From contig NZ_CAJPUY010000021.1 of NCBI RefSeq assembly GCF_905397275.1, forward strand, positions 56,870 to 120,869: DNA of 64,000 nucleotides. The letters are read 5' to 3'. This DNA comes from Cupriavidus yeoncheonensis (lineage in GTDB: Bacteria; Pseudomonadota; Gammaproteobacteria; Burkholderiales; Burkholderiaceae). Under the pieces are notes generated by a model that saw nothing but the letters and a program-made list of their open reading frames with translations, made no database searches and was not told where the DNA came from. Below, piece after piece: positions 9,054 to 24,012 of the stretch. Position numbers and translations under genes: made by a program. Every line of letters begins with the position of its first letter. Position 1 is the stretch's first letter.

Positions 9054-9244
9054 TGCTCCACCCACAGTCATTGTGCGGCGCGTCACGCTCGTGTACGCCG
9101 CTTCGGATCCCCGTAGTCCCCTGACAGCAGATGAGCCGGTCCAAACCGGCCCACCCGGTCCAAATTGTGTCCGGCGCGCAGGCAGCACGCGGTACCCGTT
9201 CGGTTTACCTGGCATTCCGCGCAGCCTTCACCGGAATTCAGCCC

Positions 9245-14047
<4,803 letters not shown>

Positions 14048-14167
14048 TCCGCGGCATCACGAGACAGGGGCCGCAGCCAGGGCAACACCGGCGGCGGTCC
14101 CGACAAGATACTGACCTCACAGCAAGGCCGGCCACGCCGGTCTTGCCAGCAAGACCAAGGACGCAAC

Positions 14168-15631
<1,464 letters not shown>

Positions 15632-15655
15632 TCGGGTCATCACGACCCATCGCGA

Positions 15656-15687
15656 AACCCGCCTGGCGCGAGCCAGGCGGGTTTTTT
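15656..15687 (+). terminator. Rho-independent terminator of gltBD
   Basis: AACCCGCCTGGC, tetraloop GCGA, GCCAGGCGGGTT, running into six T residues. The 12-bp stem is perfect. It also lies 3' of the converging acetyltransferase gene on the other strand. Confidence 0.93.
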
Positions 15688-15704
15688 CTTTTTCCGTCGA
15701 GGTA

Positions 15705-16241
15705 CTACGCGCTCAGTGTGCGCTCCATGATCAGCGCGCCCGGCCCATAGCAGGCGAGCTTGCCGGCATGCATGGCGGCCTGGTGCGCCGCCATCGGCGC
15801 GTACCCGAGCCTGCGCCACCAGTCCGCCGCGGCCTGCACGGCAATCAGCCGCGAATGCTGCCAGCCGGCGTCCAGGGCAGCCTGCAGGGCAGCCTCATAC
15901 AGTCGTAGCGCGAGGCCACCCCCGCGTCCTGCCGGCGCCACGGCCATGTCATGCACAAACCAGGTCATGGGGGCGGCCTCGGTTCTGTCGTGCGTGAATG
16001 GCTTCAGTACGCCGTCCAGCGGCGGCAGGCTGCGCTGTGGCCATGGGTGGGTAAACAGATAGCCAGCCAGGGCCGGGCCCTCGGCTGCGCTTGCCACCAG
16101 GCAAGTTGCCGGCGAAAGCGCGAGCCGGCTCGCGAACGCATCGATGCCTTCAAGCAGGTCGTTTTGATAGCAGTGCGCCTGGACCCCGAGTACGCCGGGC
16201 AGGTCAGCGGCCGTCATGCGCCGCACAAGGAAATTTGACAT
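15705..16241 (-). CDS. GNAT-family N-acetyltransferase
   Basis: Single GNAT domain, 178 residues, predicted to transfer an acetyl group from acetyl-CoA to an unidentified substrate. It starts MSNFLVRRMTAADLPGV (typical beta1-alpha1), and the acetyl-CoA pyrophosphate loop is VAPAGRGGGLALRLYEAAL (Q/R-x-x-G-x-G/A pattern). I chose the ATG at 16241 because the domain begins there; an ATG at 16271 would add ten unrelated residues. It converges on gltD and diverges from the Bug-protein gene. The substrate cannot be read from sequence or context. Confidence 0.85.
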   Translation of the reverse strand: MSNFLVRRMTAADLPGVLGVQAHCYQNDLLEGIDAFASRLALSPATCLVASAAEGPALAGYLFTHPWPQRSLPPLDGVLKPFTHDRTEAAPMTWFVHDMAVAPAGRGGGLALRLYEAALQAALDAGWQHSRLIAVQAAADWWRRLGYAPMAAHQAAMHAGKLACYGPGALIMERTLSA

Positions 16242-16462
16242 CGCGCCATTGTAGGCGGCATTGCATGCCATTGCGTAAAGATGCTGTACGTTCAGGCAAC
16301 GTTTCGCGAGTTTCAGGGTTCTCCCGCGCTATGGTTTACGTGCCTGTGCCCTGCCGGAGGTTGTTCATACAATTTACAAAAACAATAAACGGAATCTGCC
16401 TCGAATCCTTTTTCAGCCGACCCAGATGCGGTCCTGCTAAGCGGGACGTGCGGAGAAAATTG

Positions 16463-17548
16463 ATGTCCGAAGTGCGCATCTTGTCGCGGCTTTGGCGAGG
16501 TAAAGCGAGGTTGACGCTTCCTGCTGCCATCCGGAACGCTGCAGTGACGTGGTTTGGGGTGTTGGCCGCCTTGCTGGCGGTGGGGACGCCTTTTGCCGCG
16601 CAAACCGTATCGGCCGCTACCGCGTCGGCGCCGCCCGCCATGGCGCGGACGATGTCGTTTCCGGCGCGGCCGATGCGCCTGATCGTTCCGTTTCCCGCGG
16701 GCGGCGTGGCCGATGCCATCGCACGCCTGCTTGCCGAGCGCCTGTCGGCCCGGCTGGGGGTGCCGGTGGACGTGGACAACCGGCCCGGCGCGGCCGGTAC
16801 CACGGCCGGCGAAATCGTTGCCAAGTCCAGCTCGGACGGGCATACCTTGCTGTTTCACCAGGCCAATATGCTGATTCAGCCCGGGCTGGAGCCCGTGCCG
16901 TATGACGTGGTGCGCGACTTCACGCCGGTGGCCCGCGTCGCCACCACGCCGCTCTTCCTGGTCATCGACGGCCGCTTGCCCATGCGCACGCCGGAACAAT
17001 GGGCTGTCGCAGTCAAGTCGAATCCCGGCTCTTACAGTTACGGATACGGCCAGCCGGGCAGCCCCTCCCACCTGTATGCGGAATACGCGGTGCGCGGCAT
17101 CCGCAACGGCGTGCCGCTCGTGACGGCCAAGGGCGAGGGGGCGATCGTGCAGGAGATGCTGGCTGGCCGTATCAGCGCCTGCTTCTGTTCCTATGCGGCG
17201 GTGCAGAGTCATGTGCGCAACGGCTCGCTGCGCATGATCGGCGTGACCGGCGTGTCGCGCTCACCGCTGGCGCCGCTGGTGCCGACACTGCAGGAATCCG
17301 GCCTGGAAGGCTTTGCCGCCGCCGCCTGGTTCGGTGTGATGGCGCCGGCCAAGACGCCGCGCGCGATCATTGCGAGGCTGGCTGTCGAGCTGGACGAGGT
17401 CATGGCCGAGCGTGAAGTCCGCGCCCGCCTGATGGCCGCGGGCCTGACGCCGCTGCGCGATTCGCCGGAGGCCTTTGCCACCGCGATCCGCTCGGAATCG
17501 ATCCAGTGGCAGGTCATCCTGCGCGATGCCGCACAAGGAGAGCCATAA
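16463..17548 (+). CDS. Bug/TctC-family extracytoplasmic solute-binding protein
   Basis: Periplasmic binding protein of the tripartite tricarboxylate transporter receptor family, which is greatly expanded in Cupriavidus and Bordetella and binds small carboxylates. The ATG at 16463 follows GGAGAAAATTG. A long basic N-terminus leads into a hydrophobic signal at about residues 28-50 (cleavage near VSA). Family marks are RLIVPFPAGGVADAIARL, VDNRPGAAGTTAGEIVAKS and the MAPAKTPRAIIARL block. No TctA/TctB membrane genes are adjacent, so it is an orphan receptor. The upstream gap (16242-16462) is A+T-rich near 16360-16400 and probably holds its promoter. Confidence 0.9.
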   Translation: MSEVRILSRLWRGKARLTLPAAIRNAAVTWFGVLAALLAVGTPFAAQTVSAATASAPPAMARTMSFPARPMRLIVPFPAGGVADAIARLLAERLSARLGVPVDVDNRPGAAGTTAGEIVAKSSSDGHTLLFHQANMLIQPGLEPVPYDVVRDFTPVARVATTPLFLVIDGRLPMRTPEQWAVAVKSNPGSYSYGYGQPGSPSHLYAEYAVRGIRNGVPLVTAKGEGAIVQEMLAGRISACFCSYAAVQSHVRNGSLRMIGVTGVSRSPLAPLVPTLQESGLEGFAAAAWFGVMAPAKTPRAIIARLAVELDEVMAEREVRARLMAAGLTPLRDSPEAFATAIRSESIQWQVILRDAAQGEP

Positions 17549-17565
17549 TCCCGGCGGCCGGTCAA

Positions 17566-17581
17566 TGTGGCGGCCGCCACA
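17566..17581. repeat. 16-bp perfect palindrome upstream of the mla promoter
   Basis: TGTGGCGGCCGCCACA is fully self-complementary and is centred about 40 bases upstream of the -10 box of the mla operon. It could be an operator, or the stem of a terminator for the preceding gene, but no T tract follows. Confidence 0.6.
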
Positions 17582-17611
17582 CGGCCGTCTGCAGGTGTAG
17601 GTAGTAGCCCT

Positions 17612-17617
17612 TATAAT
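17612..17617 (+). promoter_or_regulatory. Consensus -10 box of the mla operon
   Basis: A perfect TATAAT lies 26 bases before the mlaF GTG start, giving a short leader of about 20 bases. No good -35 is visible at 16-18 bases upstream (CTGCAG region), so activator help is possible. Confidence 0.55.
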
Positions 17618-17643
17618 GGCCGACTGCCCGGAACCCTGCCAAC

Positions 17644-18465
17644 GTGACTGATTCTGCCCACAATCTCGTCGAACTCAATGCGGTAGATTTTGCCTACTCG
17701 CGTGATGCCAAGCCGATCCTGTCCGGCCTGACCATGCAATTCTCGCGTGGCAAGGTGATCGCGGTGATGGGCGGATCGGGCTGCGGCAAGACCACCGTAC
17801 TGCGCCTGATCGGCGGCCAGGTGCGGCCGCAATCCGGCGCGGTCGCGTTCGATGGTGCCGACATCCACGCGCTCGATGTGAAGGGGCTGTACGCCGTGCG
17901 GCGCCAGATGGGCATGCTGTTCCAGTTCGGCGCGCTGTTTACGGACCTGTCGGTGTTCGACAATGTGGCCTTCCCGCTGCGTGAGCACACGGACCTGCCG
18001 GAATCGATGATCCGGGACCTGGTGCTGATGAAGCTCAATGCCGTGGGCCTGCGCGGCGCGCGCGACCTGATGCCGTCGCAGATCTCGGGCGGCATGGCGC
18101 GACGGGTGGCACTGGCGCGGGCCATCGCGCTGGATCCGATGCTGTTGATGTACGACGAGCCCTTTGCCGGGCTCGATCCCATTTCGCTGGGGCTCACCGC
18201 GCGGCTGATTCGCAGCCTCAACGACGCGCTGGGCGCCACCACGATCATCGTCTCGCACGACGTGCACGAGACTTTCCAGATCGCCGACTACGTGTATTTC
18301 ATTGCCAACGGCCGCATCGCCGCACAGGGCGAGCCCGAGGCCCTGCGCGCCTCGACGGATCCGTTCGTGCACCAGTTCGTCCATGCCGAGGCCGACGGTC
18401 CGGTGCCGTTCCACTATGCGGGTCCGACGCTGGCCGAAGATTTTGCCGCCGGAGGTGCGAGGTGA
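17644..18465 (+). CDS. mlaF: MlaF, phospholipid ABC transporter ATPase
   Basis: ATPase of the MlaFEDB complex, which moves phospholipids between the inner membrane and the periplasmic carrier MlaC. Walker A is GGSGCGKTT (about residues 43-51), the signature is ISGGMARRVALARA, Walker B is LLMYDEPFAGLDP and the switch His is in VSHDVHETF. It uses a GTG start (VTDSAHN). The 273-residue length matches MlaF, and the stop overlaps mlaE (GTGA at 18462-18465). Confidence 0.94.
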   Translation: MTDSAHNLVELNAVDFAYSRDAKPILSGLTMQFSRGKVIAVMGGSGCGKTTVLRLIGGQVRPQSGAVAFDGADIHALDVKGLYAVRRQMGMLFQFGALFTDLSVFDNVAFPLREHTDLPESMIRDLVLMKLNAVGLRGARDLMPSQISGGMARRVALARAIALDPMLLMYDEPFAGLDPISLGLTARLIRSLNDALGATTIIVSHDVHETFQIADYVYFIANGRIAAQGEPEALRASTDPFVHQFVHAEADGPVPFHYAGPTLAEDFAAGGAR

Positions 18466-19238
18466 CGGGCATGCTGATTGCCATCGGCGCCGCGGTACGG
18501 CTGGGCGTTGCCGGGCTCGGTCGTGCCGCCCGGATGTTCTTCACCGTGCTGGGCCTGTCGCCGGCGCTGCTGCGGCGTTTCCGCCTGGTGTCCGACCAGA
18601 TCTTCTTCGTCGGCAACCTGTCGCTGGTGATCATTGCCGTGTCCGGCCTGTTCGTTGGCTTCGTGCTCGGGCTGCAGGGCTACTACACGCTGAACCGCTA
18701 CGGGTCCGAGCAGGCACTCGGCCTGCTGGTGGCGCTGTCGCTCGTACGCGAACTTGGCCCGGTGATCACCGCGCTGTTGTTCGCCGGCCGCGCGGGCACC
18801 TCGCTGACCGCGGAGATCGGCCTGATGAAGGCTGGCGAACAGCTCACGGCCATGGAGATGATGGCCGTTAACCCGTTGCAGCGCGTGATCGCCCCGCGCT
18901 TCTGGGCGGGCGTGGTGGCGATGCCGGTGCTGGCCGCGATCTTCAGTGCGGTCGGCATCCTGGGCGGCTACCTGGTCGGCGTGCAACTGATCGGCGTGGA
19001 TGCCGGCGCCTTCTGGTCGCAGATGCAGGGTGGCGTGGATGTGCGCGCCGATGTGATCAACGGCGTCATCAAGAGTTTCATCTTCGGCATTGCCGTGACG
19101 TTCATTGCGCTTTACCAGGGTTTCGAAGCCAAGCCCACGCCGGAAGGTGTATCGCGGGCCACGACCCGCACCGTGGTGATTGCGTCGCTGGCCGTGCTGG
19201 GGCTGGATTTCCTGCTGACCGCGCTGATGTTCAGCTGA
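18462..19238 (+). CDS. mlaE: MlaE, phospholipid ABC transporter permease
   Basis: MlaE-family (YrbE/DUF140) inner-membrane permease, 258 residues with about five hydrophobic segments. Conserved family stretches are GLFVGFVLGLQGYYTL, LVRELGPVITALLFAGRAG and the EIGLMKAGEQLTAMEMM loop that contacts MlaF. It starts with GTG within the mlaF stop. It sits between the ATPase and the MCE protein, the normal order. Confidence 0.95.
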   Translation: MTGMLIAIGAAVRLGVAGLGRAARMFFTVLGLSPALLRRFRLVSDQIFFVGNLSLVIIAVSGLFVGFVLGLQGYYTLNRYGSEQALGLLVALSLVRELGPVITALLFAGRAGTSLTAEIGLMKAGEQLTAMEMMAVNPLQRVIAPRFWAGVVAMPVLAAIFSAVGILGGYLVGVQLIGVDAGAFWSQMQGGVDVRADVINGVIKSFIFGIAVTFIALYQGFEAKPTPEGVSRATTRTVVIASLAVLGLDFLLTALMFS

Positions 19239-19290
19239 TGAACAACGGCAACGGGGCAACTGACAGGACAACGGGTAGAAAGAGATCCCA

Positions 19291-19812
19291 ATGAAAAAAA
19301 GTGCACTCGATTTCTGGGTGGGGTTGTTTGTGGTGGCAGGCTTCGTTGCCTTGCTGTTCCTCGCCCTGAAGGTCGGCAACATGAGCGCCTTCACGTTCCA
19401 GGAAACCTACACGGTCGAAGCGCGCTTCGACAATATCGGCGGCCTGAAGCCGCGCGCGCCGGTCAAGAGCGCCGGCGTGGTGGTGGGGCGCGTGGCCGCG
19501 ATCCGCTTCGACGACAAGATCTACCAGGCGACCGTGGTCATGAACCTGGAGAAGCAGTACCAGTTTCCCAAGGACACCTCGGCCAAGATCCTGACCTCGG
19601 GCCTGCTCGGCGAGCAGTACATCGGCCTGGAGGCTGGCGGCGATACCGCCATGCTGGCACAGGGGTCGCGCATCACCATGACGCAGTCGGCGGTGGTGCT
19701 GGAGAACCTGATCGGCCAGTTCCTCTACAACAAGGCGGCCGATGCCGGATCCGGCGGGGGCAGCAGTGGTGGCGCGGCGAGCGCACCGGCCCTTGGCGGA
19801 GCCGCTAAATGA
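19291..19812 (+). CDS. mlaD: MlaD, MCE-domain phospholipid-binding subunit
   Basis: Inner-membrane-anchored MCE protein that forms the hexameric lipid channel on MlaE. One N-terminal membrane helix (about residues 8-28) is followed by the MCE domain with YTVEARFDNIGGLKPRAPVKSAG and the hydrophobic pore region ending GLLGEQYIGLEAGG. The 173 residues end in a Gly/Ser/Ala-rich tail. An AGAAAGAG ribosome site precedes the ATG. The stop overlaps mlaA (ATGA). Confidence 0.95.
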   Translation: MKKSALDFWVGLFVVAGFVALLFLALKVGNMSAFTFQETYTVEARFDNIGGLKPRAPVKSAGVVVGRVAAIRFDDKIYQATVVMNLEKQYQFPKDTSAKILTSGLLGEQYIGLEAGGDTAMLAQGSRITMTQSAVVLENLIGQFLYNKAADAGSGGGSSGGAASAPALGGAAK

Positions 19813-20711
19813 CCGCTTGCGCCTGTAGGGCGGCGCCCCGGCGCGCCGCGCTGGCCTTCGCGGCCAGCGCGCTGATGCTGCTGGCCGGTTGCGCCACGGG
19901 CCCGACCGCCAATCCGAAGGATCCGATCGAACCGTTCAACCGCGAGATCTCGCGCATCAACGAGGACTTCGACAAGGGCGTGCTGAAGCCGGTTGCCCAG
20001 CTCTATTCCGACTACATTCCGTCGCCGGTCCAGACCGCGGTCGACAACTTCTTTTCGAACGTCAGCGACGTCTATTCGGCGGTGAACAACCTGCTGCAGG
20101 GCAAGCCGACGCGCGCCGCCGAGGACACCATGCGGGTGGCGATCAACACCGTGCTTGGCATCGGCGGGCTGATCGATATCGCTACCCCGGGCGGCCTGCC
20201 CAAGTACAAGGAAGATTTCGGCCAGACCCTGGGCGTCTGGGGCGTGCCGTCGGGGCCGTACCTGGTGCTGCCGCTGTTCGGGCCGAGCACCGTACGCGAC
20301 ACCGCGGGCATGCTGGTGGACCGGCAGATCGACCCGTCGGCGTATTTCTATCCGGTTTCGCTGCGCAATTCGCTGGTCGGGGTGCGCATCGTCGCGGGCC
20401 GCGCGCAACTGCTTGGCGCGACCAACCTGCTCGAGCAGGCGGCGCTGGACAAGTACGCGTTCATGCGTGATGCGTACCTGCAGCGGCGCGAGTACCTGAT
20501 CTACGACGGCAATCCTCCGAGCCGGGAGAACGACGAATCCGAGAGCGACGGCGCACCCCAGCAGCCGCCACAGGAGCCGTCCCAGCAGCCGTCCCAACAA
20601 CCGGCCGCGCCCTCGGAGGGGACGACGCAGCCCGAGGGCCAGAATCTGCCGGTGCCACCGACGTCGCCGATGCAGCGCATCGTCCCGGGCGGCGGCCTGC
20701 GCATTCGGTGA
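19809..20711 (+). CDS. mlaA: MlaA/VacJ outer-membrane lipoprotein
   Basis: Outer-membrane lipoprotein that extracts mislocalised phospholipids from the outer leaflet and hands them to MlaC. The signal ends in the lipobox LLAGC (about Cys27), followed by the VacJ domain with DPIEPFNREISRIN, DNFFSNVSDVYSAVNNLLQG and LPLFGPSTVRDTAG. The C-terminal 60 residues form a low-complexity Pro/Gln/Ser tail not usual in the enterobacterial protein. In E. coli this gene is unlinked; here it is coupled to mlaD by a 4-base overlap. Confidence 0.94.
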   Translation: MTACACRAAPRRAALAFAASALMLLAGCATGPTANPKDPIEPFNREISRINEDFDKGVLKPVAQLYSDYIPSPVQTAVDNFFSNVSDVYSAVNNLLQGKPTRAAEDTMRVAINTVLGIGGLIDIATPGGLPKYKEDFGQTLGVWGVPSGPYLVLPLFGPSTVRDTAGMLVDRQIDPSAYFYPVSLRNSLVGVRIVAGRAQLLGATNLLEQAALDKYAFMRDAYLQRREYLIYDGNPPSRENDESESDGAPQQPPQEPSQQPSQQPAAPSEGTTQPEGQNLPVPPTSPMQRIVPGGGLRIR

Positions 20712-20908
20712 CACCATGCAGCGGCGCTGTGAATGCGCTGTGAGCACTGAAACAAAATGTTTTCAAGTGGCGCCGGATGCGCTGGCGCCAGAAACGCGCC
20801 GCCGTGGACTGTGTTCCAATGTGCGCAACACCTCGGATTGCGGGCCTGCCCGAAGCAACGGCCGGTTCTCCGGGGCGGGCGAATCACTCTGACTGAGAAG
20901 GAAAATCC

Positions 20909-21538
20909 ATGATCAAGCGACTGTTGCTCCCCTTCCTCGCTGTAGCCGCCTTTGCCGGCGCCGCCCATGCGCAAGTCTCGGCGCAGGATACCGCCAGCCC
21001 CGAAGCGCTGGTCAAGTCGGTGGTGAACGATGTGATGGCCAGCGTCAAGAGCGACAAGGACATGCAGGCCGGCAATATTGCCAAGATCTCCGCGCTGGTC
21101 GAGCAGAAGATCCTGCCGAACGCGAACTTCCAGAAGACCACGCAGATCGCCATGGGCCGCAACTGGTCGAAGGCCACGCCCGAGCAGCAGAAGGTGATCA
21201 CCGATGAGTTCAAGACGCTGCTGATCCGCACCTACGCCGGCGCCATCGCGCAGATCCGTGACCAGACCGTCCAGTACAAGCCGTATCGCGGTTCGCCGGA
21301 GGACACCGATGCGACCATCCGCACCCAGGTGATCAACAAGGGCGAGCCGATCCAGCTCGATTACCGCCTCGAAAAGACGGCGCAGGGCTGGAAGGTCTAT
21401 GACATCAACGTGCTGGGCGCGTGGCTGACCGAAGCCTACAAGGGCAGCTTCAACACCATCGTCGGCCAGCAGGGCGTGGATGGCGTGATCAAGACGCTGC
21501 AGGACCGCAACCGCCAGCTGGCCAACGCCAAGAGCTGA
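20909..21538 (+). CDS. mlaC: MlaC, periplasmic phospholipid shuttle
   Basis: Soluble carrier (Tol-Tol_Ttg2 family) ferrying phospholipids between MlaA and MlaFEDB. It has a signal peptide with cleavage near AHAQ (about residue 22), then the family's GRNWSKATPEQQKVITDEFKTLL region and VYDINVLGAWLTEAYKGSF at the C-terminus. 209 residues. The 197-base gap after mlaA holds a TGGCGCC/GGCGCCA hairpin (20768-20790) but no convincing promoter that I can define. GAAGGAAAATCC precedes the ATG. Confidence 0.94.
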   Translation: MIKRLLLPFLAVAAFAGAAHAQVSAQDTASPEALVKSVVNDVMASVKSDKDMQAGNIAKISALVEQKILPNANFQKTTQIAMGRNWSKATPEQQKVITDEFKTLLIRTYAGAIAQIRDQTVQYKPYRGSPEDTDATIRTQVINKGEPIQLDYRLEKTAQGWKVYDINVLGAWLTEAYKGSFNTIVGQQGVDGVIKTLQDRNRQLANAKS

Positions 21539-21619
21539 TGCCACGGGGCGCGCTGTCGCTGCAGCGTCGCTGCGTTGCGGCACGCGCCCCCGAAACTGCT
21601 CTACAATAGGCCGCACGCA

Positions 21620-21654
21620 CACAAGCTCCCGCCCCTGGCGGGAGCTTGTGTTTT
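21620..21654 (+). terminator. Strong hairpin with T tract between mlaC and mlaB
   Basis: A perfect 14-bp stem (CACAAGCTCCCGCC / GGCGGGAGCTTGTG) with a three-base loop, followed by TTTT. It looks like an intrinsic terminator 80 bases after mlaC, yet mlaB starts only 38 bases later. It may therefore attenuate mlaB, and a TACAAT (21602-21607) just upstream could serve a separate start. Confidence 0.75.
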
Positions 21655-21691
21655 CCGGAATTTCGCTGGCTTCGCCGACCCGTCCTTTCCC

Positions 21692-21973
21692 ATGCTGTCG
21701 CTTGGCACCTCGCTGACCAACCAGAACGCCGCCGCCGTGCTGCGTGATGGCCTGTCGCGCGTTGCGCAAGGCGAAACGCAGGTGGACTGCGCCGCGCTGG
21801 AGCAGGTGGATTCGTCCGCCGTGGCCGTGCTGCTGGCCTGGCAGCGCGCCGCCGCCGCCCGCCAGGGCACGCTGGCGCTGCAAGGCGTCCCGCCGCAGCT
21901 CGCCGAGCTGGCTTTGCTGTATGGTGTCGACAGCCTGCTGGGCCTGGCGCAAGCGGCTTCGCATCGACATTGA
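21692..21973 (+). CDS. mlaB: MlaB, STAS-domain subunit
   Basis: Small cytoplasmic STAS protein that stabilises MlaF in the complex. I chose the ATG at 21692 (MLSLGTSLTNQ) because the STAS fold begins there; the 39 codons upstream in frame run through the terminator-like hairpin and are not protein-like. The conserved STAS switch region is DCAALEQVDSSAVAVLLAWQRAA. 93 residues, as expected for MlaB. Confidence 0.9.
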   Translation: MLSLGTSLTNQNAAAVLRDGLSRVAQGETQVDCAALEQVDSSAVAVLLAWQRAAAARQGTLALQGVPPQLAELALLYGVDSLLGLAQAASHRH

Positions 21974-22075
21974 CCCGGCATCCCTGACCGCGCGCCTCAA
22001 TAGCGGTCATCAGGATGCCCCGGCCGCTGCCTGACGCGGTGGCTGCGCCCCAAGCGGGAGTCTCCCCGCATCCCC

Positions 22076-22081
22076 TATAAT
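22076..22081 (+). promoter_or_regulatory. Candidate -10 box of the ABC-2 transporter pair
   Basis: A perfect TATAAT 130 bases upstream of the ATPase start codon. No recognisable -35 was found at the expected distance, so this is only a candidate start for a transcript separate from mla. Confidence 0.35.
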
Positions 22082-22210
22082 TCCGGGTTGTTCGCCCATT
22101 CCCCCGCAGCACTTCGGGCCGGTTCAGGGTAGCCCGGGCACCAGTTGCTCCAAGTTGGTCCCCATTTCCAGACAGCCGGTCCCAGTCGGGCCAGCCCCAG
22201 ACATTCGGCC

Positions 22211-23161
22211 ATGAAAGCCATCGAACTCACCGACGTTCGCAAGCGCTACAGCAACCTGCAGGCGCTCAAGGGCGTCAGCTTCACCGTCGAGCGCGGCGAA
22301 TTTTTTGGGCTGCTCGGCCCCAACGGTGCCGGCAAGACCACGCTGATCTCCATCCTGGCGGGCCTGAACCGCGCGGACTCGGGCCGCGTCAGTGTGCTCG
22401 GGCACGATGTCGTGTCCGACTACCGCATGGCGCGGCGTATGCTCGGCGTGGTGCCGCAGGAACTGGTGTTCGATCCGTTCTTCACCGTGCGCGAGACGCT
22501 GCGGCTGCAGTCCGGCTACTTCGGCCTGACGCGCAATGACGACTGGATCGACGAGATCATGGCCAACCTGGATCTCACCAACAAGGCCGACGCCAATATG
22601 CGCCAGCTCTCTGGTGGCATGAAGCGGCGCGTGCTGGTGGCCCAGGCGCTGGTGCATCGTCCGCCCGTGATCGTGCTCGACGAACCCACCGCCGGCGTGG
22701 ACGTGGAGTTGCGCCAGACGCTGTGGAAGTTCATCTCGCGGCTGAACCGGGAAGGGCACACCATCATCCTGACCACGCACTACCTGGAAGAGGCCGAAGC
22801 GCTGTGCGACCGCATCGCCATGCTGAAATTCGGCGAGGTGGTGGCGCTGGACCGGACCAGCAACCTGCTGACGCAGTTCGCCGGGCTGCAACTGGTGCTG
22901 ACGTTCGCGCGCGGCACGCTGCCCGTGGCGCTGGAGCCGCTGCGCATGCCGGCCAACCCGGGCGAGCGCGCGGTGCGCCTGCGCCTGTCGGGCTACCCGG
23001 CCGTGGAACCCATCCTGGCCGCCTGCCGCGAGGCGGGCTGTGAAATCGAAGACATGGAAATCAACAAGGCCGATCTCGAAGACGTGTTCGTCCAGATCAT
23101 GCGGCGCGAGGGCCACATGCCCGGCGCCTTGCCCGACCAGGCCATGGAGGCCGCGGCATGA
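22211..23161 (+). CDS. ABC-2 type exporter ATP-binding protein (YadG-like)
   Basis: ATPase of an ABC-2 exporter resembling E. coli YadG. The ATG at 22211 gives MKAIELTDVRKRYSN, a normal domain start. Walker A is GPNGAGKTT, the signature LSGGMKRRVLVAQAL, Walker B VIVLDEPTAGVD and the switch TTHYLEEAEAL. The C-terminal 90 residues form the accessory domain of this subfamily. It overlaps the permease gene by 4 bases. The substrate is unknown; the position between mla and murA hints at an envelope role, which is inference only. Confidence 0.9.
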   Translation: MKAIELTDVRKRYSNLQALKGVSFTVERGEFFGLLGPNGAGKTTLISILAGLNRADSGRVSVLGHDVVSDYRMARRMLGVVPQELVFDPFFTVRETLRLQSGYFGLTRNDDWIDEIMANLDLTNKADANMRQLSGGMKRRVLVAQALVHRPPVIVLDEPTAGVDVELRQTLWKFISRLNREGHTIILTTHYLEEAEALCDRIAMLKFGEVVALDRTSNLLTQFAGLQLVLTFARGTLPVALEPLRMPANPGERAVRLRLSGYPAVEPILAACREAGCEIEDMEINKADLEDVFVQIMRREGHMPGALPDQAMEAAA

Positions 23162-23979
23162 AGCAGCCTGGCGATATCGAAATGCTCGACAGCACCCGGC
23201 TCGCGCCGATGGCCGTAGGCGGGCTGGTCGGTTTCCGGACCCTGCTCTACAAGGAAGTGCTGCGCTTCTGGAAGGTCAGCTTCCAGACGGTGGCCGCGCC
23301 CGTGCTCACGGCCGTGCTGTACCTGCTGATCTTCGGCCACGTGCTGGAAGACCGCGTCAAGGTCTATGACCAGATCAGCTATACCGCCTTCCTGGTGCCG
23401 GGACTGGTGATGATGAGCGTGCTGCAGAACGCCTTCGCCAACAGCTCGTCGTCGCTGATCCAGTCCAAGATCACCGGCAACCTGGTGTTCATCCTGCTGC
23501 CGCCGCTGTCGCACTGGGAGATGTTCGGCGCCTACGTGGTGGCCTCCGTCATCCGCGGGCTGACGGTTGGCCTTGGCGTGCTGCTGGTGACCGCGTGGTT
23601 CGCCAACCTGCATTTCGCCAGCGTCGGCTGGATCCTGGTGTTCGCGCTGCTCGGTGCGGGCATCCTGGGCACGCTCGGGCTGATCGCCGGTATCTGGGCC
23701 GAGAAATTCGACCAGCTGGCCGCCTTCCAGAACTTCCTGATCATGCCCGCGACCTTCCTGTCGGGCGTGTTCTATTCCATCCATTCGCTGCCCGCCTTCT
23801 GGCAGGCGGTGTCCCATGCCAACCCGTTCTTCTACATGATCGACGGCTTCCGCTATGGCTTCTTCGGCGTCTCGGACGTGTCGCCGCTGTTCAGCCTGGC
23901 GGTGGTCGGCGCGGCCTTCGTGCTGCTCGCGATGCTGGCGTTGCGCCTGCTGAAGTCGGGTTTCAAGCTGCGCCACTGA
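23158..23979 (+). CDS. ABC-2 type exporter permease (YadH-like)
   Basis: Six-helix ABC-2 permease, 273 residues, partner of the preceding ATPase. The cytoplasmic N-terminus with GFRTLLYKEVLRFWKV is followed by helices, with SSSLIQSKITGNLVFILLPPLS and FLSGVFYSIHSLPAFWQ typical of the YadH/NodJ-like family. It starts in the stop codon of the ATPase gene (ATGA). Confidence 0.9.
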   Translation: MKQPGDIEMLDSTRLAPMAVGGLVGFRTLLYKEVLRFWKVSFQTVAAPVLTAVLYLLIFGHVLEDRVKVYDQISYTAFLVPGLVMMSVLQNAFANSSSSLIQSKITGNLVFILLPPLSHWEMFGAYVVASVIRGLTVGLGVLLVTAWFANLHFASVGWILVFALLGAGILGTLGLIAGIWAEKFDQLAAFQNFLIMPATFLSGVFYSIHSLPAFWQAVSHANPFFYMIDGFRYGFFGVSDVSPLFSLAVVGAAFVLLAMLALRLLKSGFKLRH

Positions 23980-24012
23980 AGACGCGGCCATCCACACAGA
24001 AGAGAAGAAATC

